5,963 nt of DNA from Spirochaetia bacterium (GTDB lineage Bacteria > Spirochaetota > UBA12135). Below, one piece after another: positions 1-5,963 of this stretch (the first letter of the stretch is position 1; each line of letters opens with the position of its first letter). Both the position numbers and the translations under genes were made by a program. The stretch is from NCBI GenBank assembly GCA_003497555.1, contig DNNS01000499.1, forward strand, positions 1 to 5,963, read 5' to 3'. The notes under the pieces are model-generated. The model was given only the letters and a program-made list of their open reading frames with translations, was not told where the DNA came from and made no database searches.

Positions 1-1924
1 GGGTAAAATAATCGGAATTGATTTAGGTACAACTAATTCGTGTGTAGCTGTTATGGAAGGCGGTCAGCCGGTAGTTATTGCCAATGCTGAAGGTATGCGT
101 ACAACGCCGTCAATTGTGGCTTTCACTGAAAAAGGCGAAACCATTGTGGGACAACCGGCAAAAAATCAGATGATTACTAATCCTGAAAATACTATTTTTT
201 CCGTTAAACGTCTTATGGGTAATTCATTTGATGAAGTTACAAAAGAAATAAACCGCGTACCGTATAAAATTATTAATTCCGGAAGAAAAGTTAAGATTAG
301 CACCCGCAGCGGTGAACTTACTCCCCAGGAAATTTCCGCCCGAATTTTGCAAAAAATGAAACAAGCGGCAGAAGAATATATCGGTTCTGAAATAACAGAA
401 GCTGTAATCACTGTTCCTGCGTATTTTAATGATTCACAAAGACAGGCTACCAAAGATGCCGGAAAGATTGCCGGGCTTGATGTAAAACATATAGTTAATG
501 AACCAACAGCAGCAGCTTTAGCATACGGTCTTGACAAGAAAAAAGATGAAAAAATTGCGGTTTATGATTTGGGGGGCGGTACATTTGATATTTCCATACT
601 TGAACTCGGAGATGGAGTTTTTGAAGTAAAAAGTACTAATGGAGATACTCATTTGGGAGGTGATGATTTTGATGATCGTATTATTGAATGGCTGGTTAGT
701 GAATTTAAAAAACAATACAGTATTGATTTAAAACAGGATAAAATGGCATTACAGAGGCTGAAAGAAGCAGCGGAAAAAGCTAAAAAAGAACTTTCTTCAG
801 CGCAAAGTACAGATATAAATCTGCCATTTATAACAGCGGATCAAAGCGGTCCCAAGCACTTAAATCTTACTTTAAACAGGGCAAAATTTGAACAATTGGT
901 GCTTGATCTAATCGAAAAAACCCGTATACCCTGTGAAAAAGCTTTAGCTGATGCCGGAATGCGCCCCGAAGATATAGATGAAGTTATTTTGGTAGGCGGT
1001 TCTACCCGAACACCCAAAGTACAGGAATTGGTAAAAGAAATATTTAAAAAAGAACCCCATAAAGGCGTAAACCCTGATGAAGTAGTAGCGGTAGGCGCAG
1101 CTATCCAGGGAGGTATTTTAGGCGGTGATGTAAAGGATATTTTACTGCTTGATGTAACTCCGCTTTCGCTTGGAATTGAAACCTTAGGCGGAGTATTTAC
1201 CAAACTGATTGAACGGAACACCACTATTCCCTGCAAAAAGAGTCAGATATTTTCTACAGCCTCGGATAGTCAGCCGGCTGTAAGCATTAATGTTCTGCAG
1301 GGTGAAAGAGAAATGGCCAAAGATAACCGTTTATTAGGGAAATTTGACTTGGTTGATATACCTCCGGCGCCGCGCGGAGTTCCGCAAATAGAAGTTACTT
1401 TTGATATTGATGCCAATGGTATATTGCATGTCAGCGCCAAGGATTTGGGAACCGGGCGTGAAAATAAAATTCGTATTGAAGCTTCAAGCGGTCTTAATGA
1501 TTCAGAGATTGATCGTATGGTAAAAGACGGCGAGGCTCATGCCGATGAAGATAAAAAAATCAAGGAAAAAATTGAGGTTAAAAATCAGGGAGAAAATCTG
1601 ATATATCAGGTAGAAAAAACCGTTAAAGAACATGGAGAAAAAATAAGTACTGATGAAAAACAGAAAATTGAAACTGAAAAAAATAAATTAAAAAAATTAC
1701 TTGAAAGCGAAGATATTGAAGCGATAAAAAAAGGTATAGAATCTTTATCGCAGGCTTCATATAAAATTTCAGAAATGCTTTATAAAGAATCACAGAGTAA
1801 AACGCAGCAGGGACAAACCCAGTCTGCTCCTCAAAATGATGAAAACAAGGGAGCAAAAGATGAAAATGTAGTCGATGCTGATTATGAAGTTGTAGATGAA
1901 GATAAAGATAAAAACAAAAAATAA
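1..1924 (+). CDS. dnaK: Molecular chaperone DnaK (Hsp70), start codon clipped by the window edge
   Basis: ATP-dependent cytoplasmic Hsp70 that binds exposed hydrophobic segments of unfolded proteins, working with DnaJ and the exchange factor GrpE. The reading frame is open from the first bases: position 1 is probably the last base of an ATG, followed by [13 protein letters not shown], so only two bases are missing and the full protein would be 641 residues (E. coli DnaK is 638). With that Met as residue 1, the phosphate-1 motif GIDLGTTNS is at 6-14, the catalytic Lys is K69 (in SVKRLMG), and the second phosphate motif DLGGGTFD is at 190-197. The interdomain linker DVKDILLLD is near 377-385. 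The beta substrate-binding domain then runs to about 500, followed by a helical lid. The Gln/Asn/Glu-rich tail ends with an acidic [10 protein letters not shown] segment and four or five Lys/Asn residues, so the usual extreme C-terminal acidic motif is followed by a basic end. dnaJ follows after 5 bases. Identity is certain; any grpE or hrcA upstream lies outside the window. Confidence 0.98.
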   Translation, partial: GKIIGIDLGTTNSCVAVMEGGQPVVIANAEGMRTTPSIVAFTEKGETIVGQPAKNQMITNPENTIFSVKRLMGNSFDEVTKEINRVPYKIINSGRKVKISTRSGELTPQEISARILQKMKQAAEEYIGSEITEAVITVPAYFNDSQRQATKDAGKIAGLDVKHIVNEPTAAALAYGLDKKKDEKIAVYDLGGGTFDISILELGDGVFEVKSTNGDTHLGGDDFDDRIIEWLVSEFKKQYSIDLKQDKMALQRLKEAAEKAKKELSSAQSTDINLPFITADQSGPKHLNLTLNRAKFEQLVLDLIEKTRIPCEKALADAGMRPEDIDEVILVGGSTRTPKVQELVKEIFKKEPHKGVNPDEVVAVGAAIQGGILGGDVKDILLLDVTPLSLGIETLGGVFTKLIERNTTIPCKKSQIFSTASDSQPAVSINVLQGEREMAKDNRLLGKFDLVDIPPAPRGVPQIEVTFDIDANGILHVSAKDLGTGRENKIRIEASSGLNDSEIDRMVKDGEAHADEDKKIKEKIEVKNQGENLIYQVEKTVKEHGEKISTDEKQKIETEKNKLKKLLESEDIEAIKKGIESLSQASYKISEMLYKESQSKTQQGQTQSAPQNDENKGAKDENVVDADYEVVDEDKDKNKK

Positions 1925-1929
1925 ACAGC

Positions 1930-3081
1930 ATGGCGCAAAAACGCGACTATTATGAAATTCTTGGCGTTCCAAAGAATGTAACCAAAGAAGAATTAAAAAA
2001 AGCTTACAGAAAACTGGCTGTTCAGTATCATCCTGATAAAAACAAGGGTAATAAGCAGGCAGAAGAAAAATTTAAAGAAATAACAGAAGCTTATAGTGTT
2101 CTTGCAGATGATCAAAAAAGATCCGCTTATGATCAATTCGGTCATGCCGGTGTTGACGGTATGGGCGGAGGAAATCCTTTTAGTGGATTTGGCGGCGGAG
2201 GTTTTTCCGGGAATTTTGAAGGATTTTCTGATGTTTTTTCCGATTTTGAAGATATTTTAGGTGGACTTTTTGGTTCAAGGCGCCGTGGTTCCGGCGGCCG
2301 GGCTAAAGGACGAGATCTTCGTATTGATATAAATTTAACATTAGACGAAGCTTTTAACGGGAAAAAAATACAGGTAGATATTGCCAAAAATGTACAATGC
2401 AGCGAATGCAGCGGTACCGGTGCCAAGGCTGCCAGCGGAAAACAGCGCTGTCCGGAATGCGGCGGAGCCGGGCAGGTTCGCCATAGTCAGGGATTTTTCA
2501 GCATTAGTACAACGTGTCCGCGCTGCAGTGGAGCAGGAGAGATTATTAAAGATCCATGTCCGGAATGCCGCGGCAGCGGCCTGGCAAAAGAGAAAAAAAA
2601 ATTATCGATATCTATTCCACCCGGAATGGACGATGGATCCAAATTAAAGGTCCCCGGAGAAGGCGAAGCGGCTCCCAATAATGGAGTGCCCGGAGATTTA
2701 TATGTAGTTGTATCTGTAGGTGAGCACGAATATTTTATCAGACAGGAAGAACATTTATTTTGTGAAATTCCGGTAAGTTTCACCCAGGCAGCCCTGGGTG
2801 CAGAAATCAGCTGTAAAACTATTGACAATAAAACAATCAAATTAAAAATTCCGCCCGGTACTCAGCCTGGAAAAATATACCGAATCAAGGGAGAAGGTAT
2901 GACAATACCGAATAGTCATGCCCGCGGAGATCTACAGGTGCGAATTATGGTCAAAGTACCGGAATCATTAAATATTAAAGAAAAAGAAGCACTGAGGCAG
3001 TTTGCCAAATTACATGGCGAAGATGATGCACCAAAACCCAATCATATTTCCGGAAGATCGGGATTTTCATTTTTCCGTTGA
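1930..3081 (+). CDS. dnaJ: Chaperone protein DnaJ (Hsp40, type I)
   Basis: Co-chaperone that delivers substrates to DnaK and stimulates its ATPase. The 383 residues carry all type I parts in order: J-domain (about 5-70) with the essential HPD at 34-36; Gly/Phe-rich linker (about 79-124); cysteine-rich zinc domain with four CxxCxGxG repeats beginning at C157, C174, C196 and C210; then two beta-sandwich substrate-binding domains and a C-terminal segment. E. coli DnaJ is 376 residues, so this is full length. The ATG lies 5 bases after the dnaK stop. No Shine-Dalgarno sequence is visible in the preceding A-rich stretch, so translation probably depends on ribosomes finishing dnaK. Its last 15 bases overlap the 3' end of the convergent propeller gene, and no strong terminator hairpin is seen after its stop. 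Confidence 0.98.
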   Translation: MAQKRDYYEILGVPKNVTKEELKKAYRKLAVQYHPDKNKGNKQAEEKFKEITEAYSVLADDQKRSAYDQFGHAGVDGMGGGNPFSGFGGGGFSGNFEGFSDVFSDFEDILGGLFGSRRRGSGGRAKGRDLRIDINLTLDEAFNGKKIQVDIAKNVQCSECSGTGAKAASGKQRCPECGGAGQVRHSQGFFSISTTCPRCSGAGEIIKDPCPECRGSGLAKEKKKLSISIPPGMDDGSKLKVPGEGEAAPNNGVPGDLYVVVSVGEHEYFIRQEEHLFCEIPVSFTQAALGAEISCKTIDNKTIKLKIPPGTQPGKIYRIKGEGMTIPNSHARGDLQVRIMVKVPESLNIKEKEALRQFAKLHGEDDAPKPNHISGRSGFSFFR

Positions 3082-4158
3082 GATACCGTATATTTTTACA
3101 AATCCGCCTTTATAACTTGAAATCCAGAGCCGGGTGTTATCGGGAGTAATAGCCAGACCCATGGGCGCATAGATTTTAATTTTCTGAAGAATTTCAAAAT
3201 TTTCCATATTAAAAACCGTACAGCTTGATTCTTCGTAAGATACTGCAAACAGAATTTTTTCATCGCTGGTCATGGTAATTGTTCTGGCCATTTTTCCGGC
3301 AGAAGCTTCAAATATTTTTTGGCCGTTTGTAATGTCAATTTTAAGGATTTTTCCGGAAATATTATCAGAAATATAAAGAAATTGATCGTTTTTGGATAAT
3401 AAGATATGTCTTGGGTTGGATGAAGCTTTTATTTCAGGCAGAATTTCCAAAGAGGCAAGGTTGATTACACTGATATTTCCGCCGCCCATGTTAGCGATAT
3501 AGGCGGTTTTAGAATCGCTGCTTATACAGATTCCTCTGGGTATATACCAGTTTTTACCGCCTAATTTAATGTTTTTTAGTACTTTACCGTCTGCAGTATT
3601 AATAACCGAAACGGAACTGGAATGCCAGTTGGCAACCAGAGCGAGTCTGCCGTCCGGTGTGATTTTAATAACTTTAGGAGTATTACCAACGCTGATTTTA
3701 GGGATTTCCATGATTTTTTTGTTATTTGCTGTTAAATTAAAAATACTGATTTTTTCAGATAAAACAGTTTTAAAAATAAATTCTTTTTTAGTATCATAAA
3801 CTACTACAGCAGCTGCATTATGTAGAGATATCCATAAATATCTGCTGTCAGGCGAAAATGCGCATTCTACAGGTTTTTGCGCAAAGGATTTGATGGGTTT
3901 TTTAGTTGTATAATTCCAGCCGGTAGCCGGTGTAGGGAAAAATTTTATTTTTTCAATAATTTGTCCATTACTTGCATTTGCCAGCCAAAAGTCCATGCCT
4001 TCAAGATTTACTATTACTGCAGTTTTTCCGTCAGGCGAGATTTCAACAGCTTTAGGAGCAATGCAGTTTTTAATATTGGTGATCTCCAGAATTGGCAGAA
4101 ATGAGAAAAGTTGTGTGCTGATTATTATTAATAAAATATAAATATTTTTTTTTAACAC
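3067..4158 (-). CDS. Secreted YVTN-type beta-propeller repeat protein
   Basis: A 363-residue protein with an N-terminal signal peptide: KK at 3-4, a hydrophobic core at about 6-20, and no lipobox cysteine, so export to the periplasm or beyond is likely. The rest is repeats of about 40 residues of the form (P)xxxxxSPDGKxxYIANxxxxxVSVIxxxxGxxxxxI. Blade cores start near residues 36, 95, 160, 207, 249, 291 and 331, which gives about seven blades. Typical copies are [20 protein letters not shown] and [21 protein letters not shown] longer loop near 75-93 interrupts the first and second blades. This is the YVTN/cytochrome D1-like propeller family, usually a binding scaffold; no catalytic residues are recognisable and the ligand is unknown. 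The start is GTG, preceded by AGGA with 6 bases of spacing. An ATG two bases upstream is out of frame and stops after two codons. The gene lies 158 bases downstream of the STAS gene on the same strand. The family call is firm; the function is not known. Confidence 0.85.
   Translation of the reverse strand: MLKKNIYILLIIISTQLFSFLPILEITNIKNCIAPKAVEISPDGKTAVIVNLEGMDFWLANASNGQIIEKIKFFPTPATGWNYTTKKPIKSFAQKPVECAFSPDSRYLWISLHNAAAVVVYDTKKEFIFKTVLSEKISIFNLTANNKKIMEIPKISVGNTPKVIKITPDGRLALVANWHSSSVSVINTADGKVLKNIKLGGKNWYIPRGICISSDSKTAYIANMGGGNISVINLASLEILPEIKASSNPRHILLSKNDQFLYISDNISGKILKIDITNGQKIFEASAGKMARTITMTSDEKILFAVSYEESSCTVFNMENFEILQKIKIYAPMGLAITPDNTRLWISSYKGGFVKIYGISTEK
4145..4153 (-). repeat. Homopolymer A9 (T9 on the plus strand) at codons 2-5 of the propeller gene
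   Basis: Nine consecutive A residues on the coding strand begin in codon 2 (TTA) and run through codons 3-5. Runs of this length are prone to replication or polymerase slippage. A one-base change would put the rest of the gene out of frame, so expression could vary between cells or transcripts. The tract is seen directly; a role in variation is inference, and long A runs are not rare in AT-rich genomes. Confidence 0.6.
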
Positions 4159-4164
4159 ATTGGA

Positions 4165-4168
4165 TCCT
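4165..4168 (-). promoter_or_regulatory. Ribosome binding site that supports the GTG start of the propeller gene
   Basis: The minus strand reads AGGATCCAATGTG. AGGA stands 6 bases before the GTG and 4 bases before an overlapping out-of-frame ATG. Because the ATG frame is only ATG-TGT-TAA, the GTG is the only start that yields the signal peptide and propeller. Confidence 0.6.
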
Positions 4169-4174
4169 ATTATA
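4169..4174 (-). promoter_or_regulatory. Possible -10 box (TATAAT) before the propeller gene
   Basis: A perfect TATAAT on the minus strand ends 10 bases before the GTG codon. No good -35 hexamer lies 16-18 bases upstream and there is no TG extension. If used, transcription would start inside or after the AGGA sequence and give a nearly leaderless mRNA, which conflicts with the ribosome binding site being functional. The match may be chance in AT-rich DNA. Confidence 0.25.
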
Positions 4175-4215
4175 AATCGGATTAATCAGGTAATATAAAT
4201 TTTATTGATTCTGTT

Positions 4216-4233
4216 ATATTCATTTTTGAATAT
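4216..4233. repeat. AT-rich inverted repeat between the STAS and propeller genes
   Basis: A perfect 7-base inverted repeat (ATATTCA / TGAATAT) with a four-base loop lies in the 158-base gap between the two minus-strand genes. It is too AT-rich for a convincing intrinsic terminator and no U-run follows on the minus strand. It could be a binding site for a dimeric regulator or a chance repeat. Nothing else in this gap is recognisable beyond the possible -10 box and the ribosome binding site. Confidence 0.3.
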
Positions 4234-4316
4234 CGGTGCTTGTATACTGCTTGTTGGTATTTTTTTCTGTACAATGTCTGAAATTAACAGCTTTATTTAT
4301 GCAATTTGATTGTATT

Positions 4317-4667
4317 TTATTTTCTGTACTGGGATAATATTATTTCTATGCTTTTTTCTTCGGTTTTATCTATATTTAAATATGAAATAAGTCCAGTACT
4401 GCTTATTAATGCGAGAATTTCCGAAGGAAATGAACATATTCTGATATGCCGGTTATTTTTATTTTTTACAAACAGGCTGATTAAAATACCAATACCTGAA
4501 CTGTCGATATAAGGCACTTTCTCAAGATTTAATACCAGATCAGAATAATTTTCTTCAAAGATTTTTTTTGTTAAATATTTTTTTACTTCAATAGCGCTGA
4601 ATATATCCAATTCTCCCTGTAAATAAATAACCGGTATTGATTCTTTTTCAACAAGTAATATTTTCAT
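4317..4667 (-). CDS. STAS-domain protein, anti-sigma factor antagonist family
   Basis: A 116-residue single-domain protein. It shows the STAS pattern of SpoIIAA/RsbV-type antagonists: an N-terminal strand followed by GELD at 18-21, a helix with SAIEVKKYL, the strand DLVLNLEKVPYID, and the diagnostic DSSGIG at 55-60. S57 matches the serine phosphorylated by the partner anti-sigma kinase in SpoIIAA. A second Ser-Thr-Gly-Leu motif near 90-93 precedes the final helix, as is usual in the family. In the known mechanism, the dephosphorylated antagonist binds a serine kinase/anti-sigma factor and frees a sigma factor or another output. No kinase, phosphatase or sigma gene is in this window, so the partners must be encoded elsewhere. 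The ATG start has no clear Shine-Dalgarno sequence and lies close to an extended -10 box. It is divergent from rpsF and is followed on its strand by the propeller gene. The family is firm; the pathway is unknown. Confidence 0.9.
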   Translation of the reverse strand: MKILLVEKESIPVIYLQGELDIFSAIEVKKYLTKKIFEENYSDLVLNLEKVPYIDSSGIGILISLFVKNKNNRHIRICSFPSEILALISSTGLISYLNIDKTEEKSIEIILSQYRK

Positions 4668-4675
4668 TATTTCTG

Positions 4676-4684
4676 ATTATAACA
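4676..4684 (-). promoter_or_regulatory. Extended -10 promoter element (TGTTATAAT) for the STAS gene
   Basis: The minus strand carries TGT-TATAAT, a perfect -10 hexamer with the TGn extension that can replace a -35 box. The best -35 candidate (TATGCA, 18 bases upstream) is weak. The hexamer ends 8 bases before the ATG, which would place the transcript start 2-3 bases before the start codon. The mRNA would then be leaderless, in agreement with the missing Shine-Dalgarno sequence. The match is seen; its use is inferred. Confidence 0.5.
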
Positions 4685-4753
4685 TATCTTTATAAAATTT
4701 GCATAAATTAGATATCCATGATAAGCTAATCTTACTTTACACAGAGATATATT

Positions 4754-4802
4754 GATTCTCTTGGAAAAGCACATAACTTTTCCCGCAGTCCACAGGAGGA
4801 TT
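4754..4802 (+). promoter_or_regulatory. Candidate S6:S18-binding leader RNA in the rpsF 5' region
   Basis: The leader just before rpsF can fold as two stacked helices. P1 pairs 4754-4763 with 4793-4802: ten contiguous pairs, three of them G-U, and it includes the Shine-Dalgarno AGGAGG (4794-4799). P2 pairs GAAAAG (4764-4769) with CTTTTC (4777-4782) around the loop CACATAA. The ten bases left between them on the 3' side (4783-4792) begin with CCG. From memory of the published S6:S18 mRNA motif, its hallmark is a CCG in a bulge flanked by a stem and a hairpin, resembling the 16S rRNA site of these proteins. Binding of the S6:S18 complex would stabilise P1 and hide the ribosome binding site, giving feedback control of rpsF-ssb-rpsR. 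The fold was derived by eye, without an energy calculation. Confidence 0.65.
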
Positions 4803-4804
4803 TC

Positions 4805-5083
4805 ATGGAAAATACCTACGAGATAATCATAATATTTAATAAAAAAGAAGAGCTGTTTAAAAAAAATCTTGAAGAAATAAAAAAATATTTAGAAAAAATT
4901 CAGGCGCATATTGTTTCTGAAGACGATATGGGGATTAAAGAACTAGCTTATGAAGTAAAAAATAACCGTGATGGGCATTATTATCTAATTAATTTTACAG
5001 TATCTTCTTTAAAAATTATTGAACTTAATAACATGATACGTCTTAATGAAGAAATAATACGGCATCTGGTTGTAAAAAACTGA
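4805..5083 (+). CDS. rpsF: 30S ribosomal protein bS6
   Basis: Small-subunit protein that forms a heterodimer with bS18 on the central domain (platform) of 16S rRNA. The 92 residues show the S6 pattern: start MENTYEIIIIF, an amphipathic helix rich in Lys/Glu, the strand GIKELAYEVKNNRDGHYYLI, and a second helix followed by the final strand IIRHLVVKN. It is near the usual minimum for the family (about 95-100 residues in many bacteria) and lacks the longer C-terminal tail of E. coli S6. The ATG is preceded by a perfect AGGAGG with 5-base spacing, which lies inside the candidate leader stem. It is the first gene of the operon with ssb (14-base gap) and rpsR, a very common bacterial order. Confidence 0.96.
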   Translation: MENTYEIIIIFNKKEELFKKNLEEIKKYLEKIQAHIVSEDDMGIKELAYEVKNNRDGHYYLINFTVSSLKIIELNNMIRLNEEIIRHLVVKN

Positions 5084-5084
5084 C

Positions 5085-5090
5085 AAGGAG
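5085..5090 (+). promoter_or_regulatory. Ribosome binding site fixing the ssb start
   Basis: AAGGAG lies 7 bases before the ATG at 5098 but only 1 base before the upstream in-frame TTG at 5092. Standard spacing therefore selects the ATG, removing two residues from the longest possible reading frame. Confidence 0.8.
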
Positions 5091-5097
5091 ATTGTCT

Positions 5098-5556
5098 ATG
5101 GCATGGGATATTAATCATGTAATTGTTATAGGCCGTTTGGTTCGCGATCCGGAACTTTCATATACGCCCAATCAAACACCAATCTGTAAATTCACTATTG
5201 CCAATAACCGTCGTGCTGCAGCGCAAAATGAGAAAGATAATGCAAATTTTTTTAATATTGTCGCCTGGAATAAGTCGGCGGAATTATGCGGTCAATTTCT
5301 TAAAAAAGGCAAGCGTTGCTGTATAGAAGGTCGTCTGCAGCAGCATTCCTATGAAGATAAAAGCGGCCAGAAGAGAAGCGCTGTAGAAATTATTGTAAAC
5401 ACTGTCCAGTTTTTAGACGCCGGTTCTGCAACAAAAAATGATGAAATCCAGGCGGCTGCGCCTCAATCACGTTTTACTTCGAAAAATGAATCTCAGCCTG
5501 CTGATGATTTTAATACCGAAGACATGATCGCCGAAGAAAATGAAGTACCTTTTTAA
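5098..5556 (+). CDS. ssb: Single-stranded DNA-binding protein SSB
   Basis: Binds and protects single-stranded DNA in replication, recombination and repair, and recruits partner enzymes through its C-terminal tip. The 152-residue protein (from the ATG chosen by AAGGAG spacing) starts MAWDINHVIVIGRLVRDPEL, the hallmark first strand of the bacterial SSB OB-fold. It continues with CKFTIANNR (30-38), NFFNIVAWN (50-58), the segment LCGQFLKKGKRCCIEGRLQ (63-81) and YEDKSGQKRSAVEIIV (85-100). After about residue 107 comes a flexible, fairly short Gln/Ser/Asp-rich tail ending EENEVPF. This retains the Pro-Phe end of the family tip (DDDIPF in E. coli) with fewer Asp. It sits between rpsF and rpsR, the standard place for the replicative SSB, and rpsR follows after 25 bases. 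Confidence 0.96.
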   Translation: MAWDINHVIVIGRLVRDPELSYTPNQTPICKFTIANNRRAAAQNEKDNANFFNIVAWNKSAELCGQFLKKGKRCCIEGRLQQHSYEDKSGQKRSAVEIIVNTVQFLDAGSATKNDEIQAAAPQSRFTSKNESQPADDFNTEDMIAEENEVPF

Positions 5557-5581
5557 ACGATAATAAAACAGGAGTATAGTT

Positions 5582-5926
5582 ATGGAAAACAATGAAGCAG
5601 CAGATAATTCTTCAGAAAACAGGGCAGAAAATACCGGAACTGAAGATTCTTTTGGACGTCCGCGTATAAAAAAAGATATCAGTATAATTGACGGTAAAGG
5701 TATGCAGCGGCGCAGTATGTTTAAAAAACGCTACTGTAAATTCTGTAAAAATGAATTTAATAATATTAATTATAAAAATATTGAATTACTTATAAAATTT
5801 ACTAAAAGCCGCGGTAAAATTGTTCCCCGCAGATTTACCGGAAATTGCGCTCATCATCAGAGACTGGTAACAAATGAAATAAAGAGGGCGCGATATATTG
5901 CACTGCTTCCGTACATATGTGATTAG
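5582..5926 (+). CDS. rpsR: 30S ribosomal protein bS18, zinc-binding type with acidic N-terminal extension
   Basis: Partner of bS6 on the 30S platform. The conserved core covers about residues 46-114: KKRYCKFCKN, then LLIKFTKSRGKIVPRRFTG, CAHHQR and IKRARYIALLPY. C52, C55, C89 and H92 fit the four zinc ligands of the C+ form of S18. At 114 residues it is longer than the usual 75-90. The first 22 residues carry seven Glu/Asp and one Arg, and are followed by a basic linker. The chosen ATG has AGGAG with 7-base spacing. Internal Met codons at 41 and 46 lack a well-spaced ribosome binding site, so the extension is probably translated. It is the last complete gene of the operon. Confidence 0.96.
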   Translation: MENNEAADNSSENRAENTGTEDSFGRPRIKKDISIIDGKGMQRRSMFKKRYCKFCKNEFNNINYKNIELLIKFTKSRGKIVPRRFTGNCAHHQRLVTNEIKRARYIALLPYICD

Positions 5927-5946
5927 AAGCAAATTCGGAATGAGAT

Positions 5947-5963
5947 ATGGAACTGGCAGAACA
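5947..5963 (+). CDS. Possible start of the next gene in the rpsF operon (3' end outside the window)
   Basis: Twenty bases after the rpsR stop an ATG opens a frame reading MELAE up to the window edge. GGAA stands 6 bases upstream and GAG 2 bases upstream, so the ribosome binding signal is only fair. An overlapping ATG at 5940 in another frame (MRYGTGRT) is a weaker alternative. Neither reads like the start of ribosomal protein L9 (typically MKVILLEDV), which often follows rpsR directly. In some treponemes I recall a membrane protein gene between rpsR and rplI, but five residues cannot show this. Confidence 0.35.

Noticed and set aside
841..1236. Open frame of 131 codons on the minus strand inside dnaK
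   Set aside because: Lies wholly antisense to the highly conserved DnaK coding sequence, has a Ser/Pro-rich composition typical of shadow frames, and has no recognisable domain.
2142..2426. Proline-rich open frame on the minus strand inside dnaJ
   Set aside because: Its prolines are the antisense of the Gly/Phe-rich linker codons; there is no independent evidence for a gene.
3051..3078. CGGAA / TTCCG pairing at the end of dnaJ as a terminator
   Set aside because: Only five base pairs around a long loop, with no U-run after it.
4216..4233. Inverted repeat as an intrinsic terminator of the STAS transcript
   Set aside because: The stem is almost entirely A/T and is not followed by a U-run on the minus strand, so it was kept only as a repeat.
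4299..4315. Imperfect hairpin just after the STAS stop codon (ATGCAAT / ATTGTAT)
   Set aside because: It needs a G-U pair on the plus strand and has a mismatch on the minus strand, where a terminator would be needed; no U-run follows.
4306..4512. Plus-strand open frame of 68 codons
   Set aside because: Antisense to the STAS gene, which has a clear family motif (DSSGIG); no ribosome binding site or homology is visible.
4698..4730. Plus-strand promoter for the rpsF operon (TTGCAT, then TAAGCT after 17 bases)
   Set aside because: Both hexamers match only about three of six consensus bases. A promoter must exist somewhere in 4668-4753 or further upstream, but none stands out.
5092..5097. TTG as the ssb start, adding two residues
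   Set aside because: The AAGGAG would be only 1 base away. The ATG at 5098 has 7-base spacing and gives the usual SSB N-terminus.

Overview
The window is a compact piece of an AT-rich bacterial chromosome with seven recognisable genes and the possible first codons of an eighth. There are no mobile elements, CRISPR arrays, tRNAs or rRNAs. The DnaK sequence resembles spirochaete DnaKs (Borrelia and Treponema) as I remember them, especially in the middle of the nucleotide-binding domain and in the helical lid. The rpsF-ssb-rpsR order also fits that group but is common in many bacteria. I therefore suggest an uncultured or less-studied spirochaete, as an inference only. The DnaK/DnaJ pair is of the ordinary bacterial type.

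Layout. (1) Positions 1-3081, plus strand: dnaK, clipped by two bases at its start codon, then dnaJ after a 5-base gap. This is the Hsp70 chaperone and its J-domain co-chaperone, probably the distal part of a longer heat-shock operon. (2) Positions 3067-4667, minus strand: a single-domain STAS protein (anti-sigma factor antagonist type) followed by a secreted protein that looks like a seven-bladed YVTN-type beta-propeller. The propeller gene converges on dnaJ and overlaps its 3' end by 15 bases. (3) Positions 4805-5963, plus strand: rpsF (bS6), ssb and rpsR (bS18), and then the possible start of another gene. Each of the three has a clear Shine-Dalgarno sequence.

The most informative non-coding element is the rpsF leader (4754-4802). 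It can fold into a 10-bp stem that buries the rpsF Shine-Dalgarno sequence, topped by a 6-bp hairpin, with a 10-base 3' bulge that begins with CCG. This matches the described architecture of the mRNA motif bound by the S6:S18 complex. Both proteins are encoded by the operon it would control, so it is a good candidate for feedback regulation.

The most accessory part is the STAS/propeller pair. A near-ideal extended -10 box sits so close to the STAS start codon that the transcript could be leaderless. The propeller gene has a GTG start, an overlapping out-of-frame two-codon ORF and a run of nine A directly after the start. I found no clearly novel multi-gene system. The best leads are the leader RNA, the unusual start regions of the minus-strand genes, and an acidic N-terminal extension on S18.
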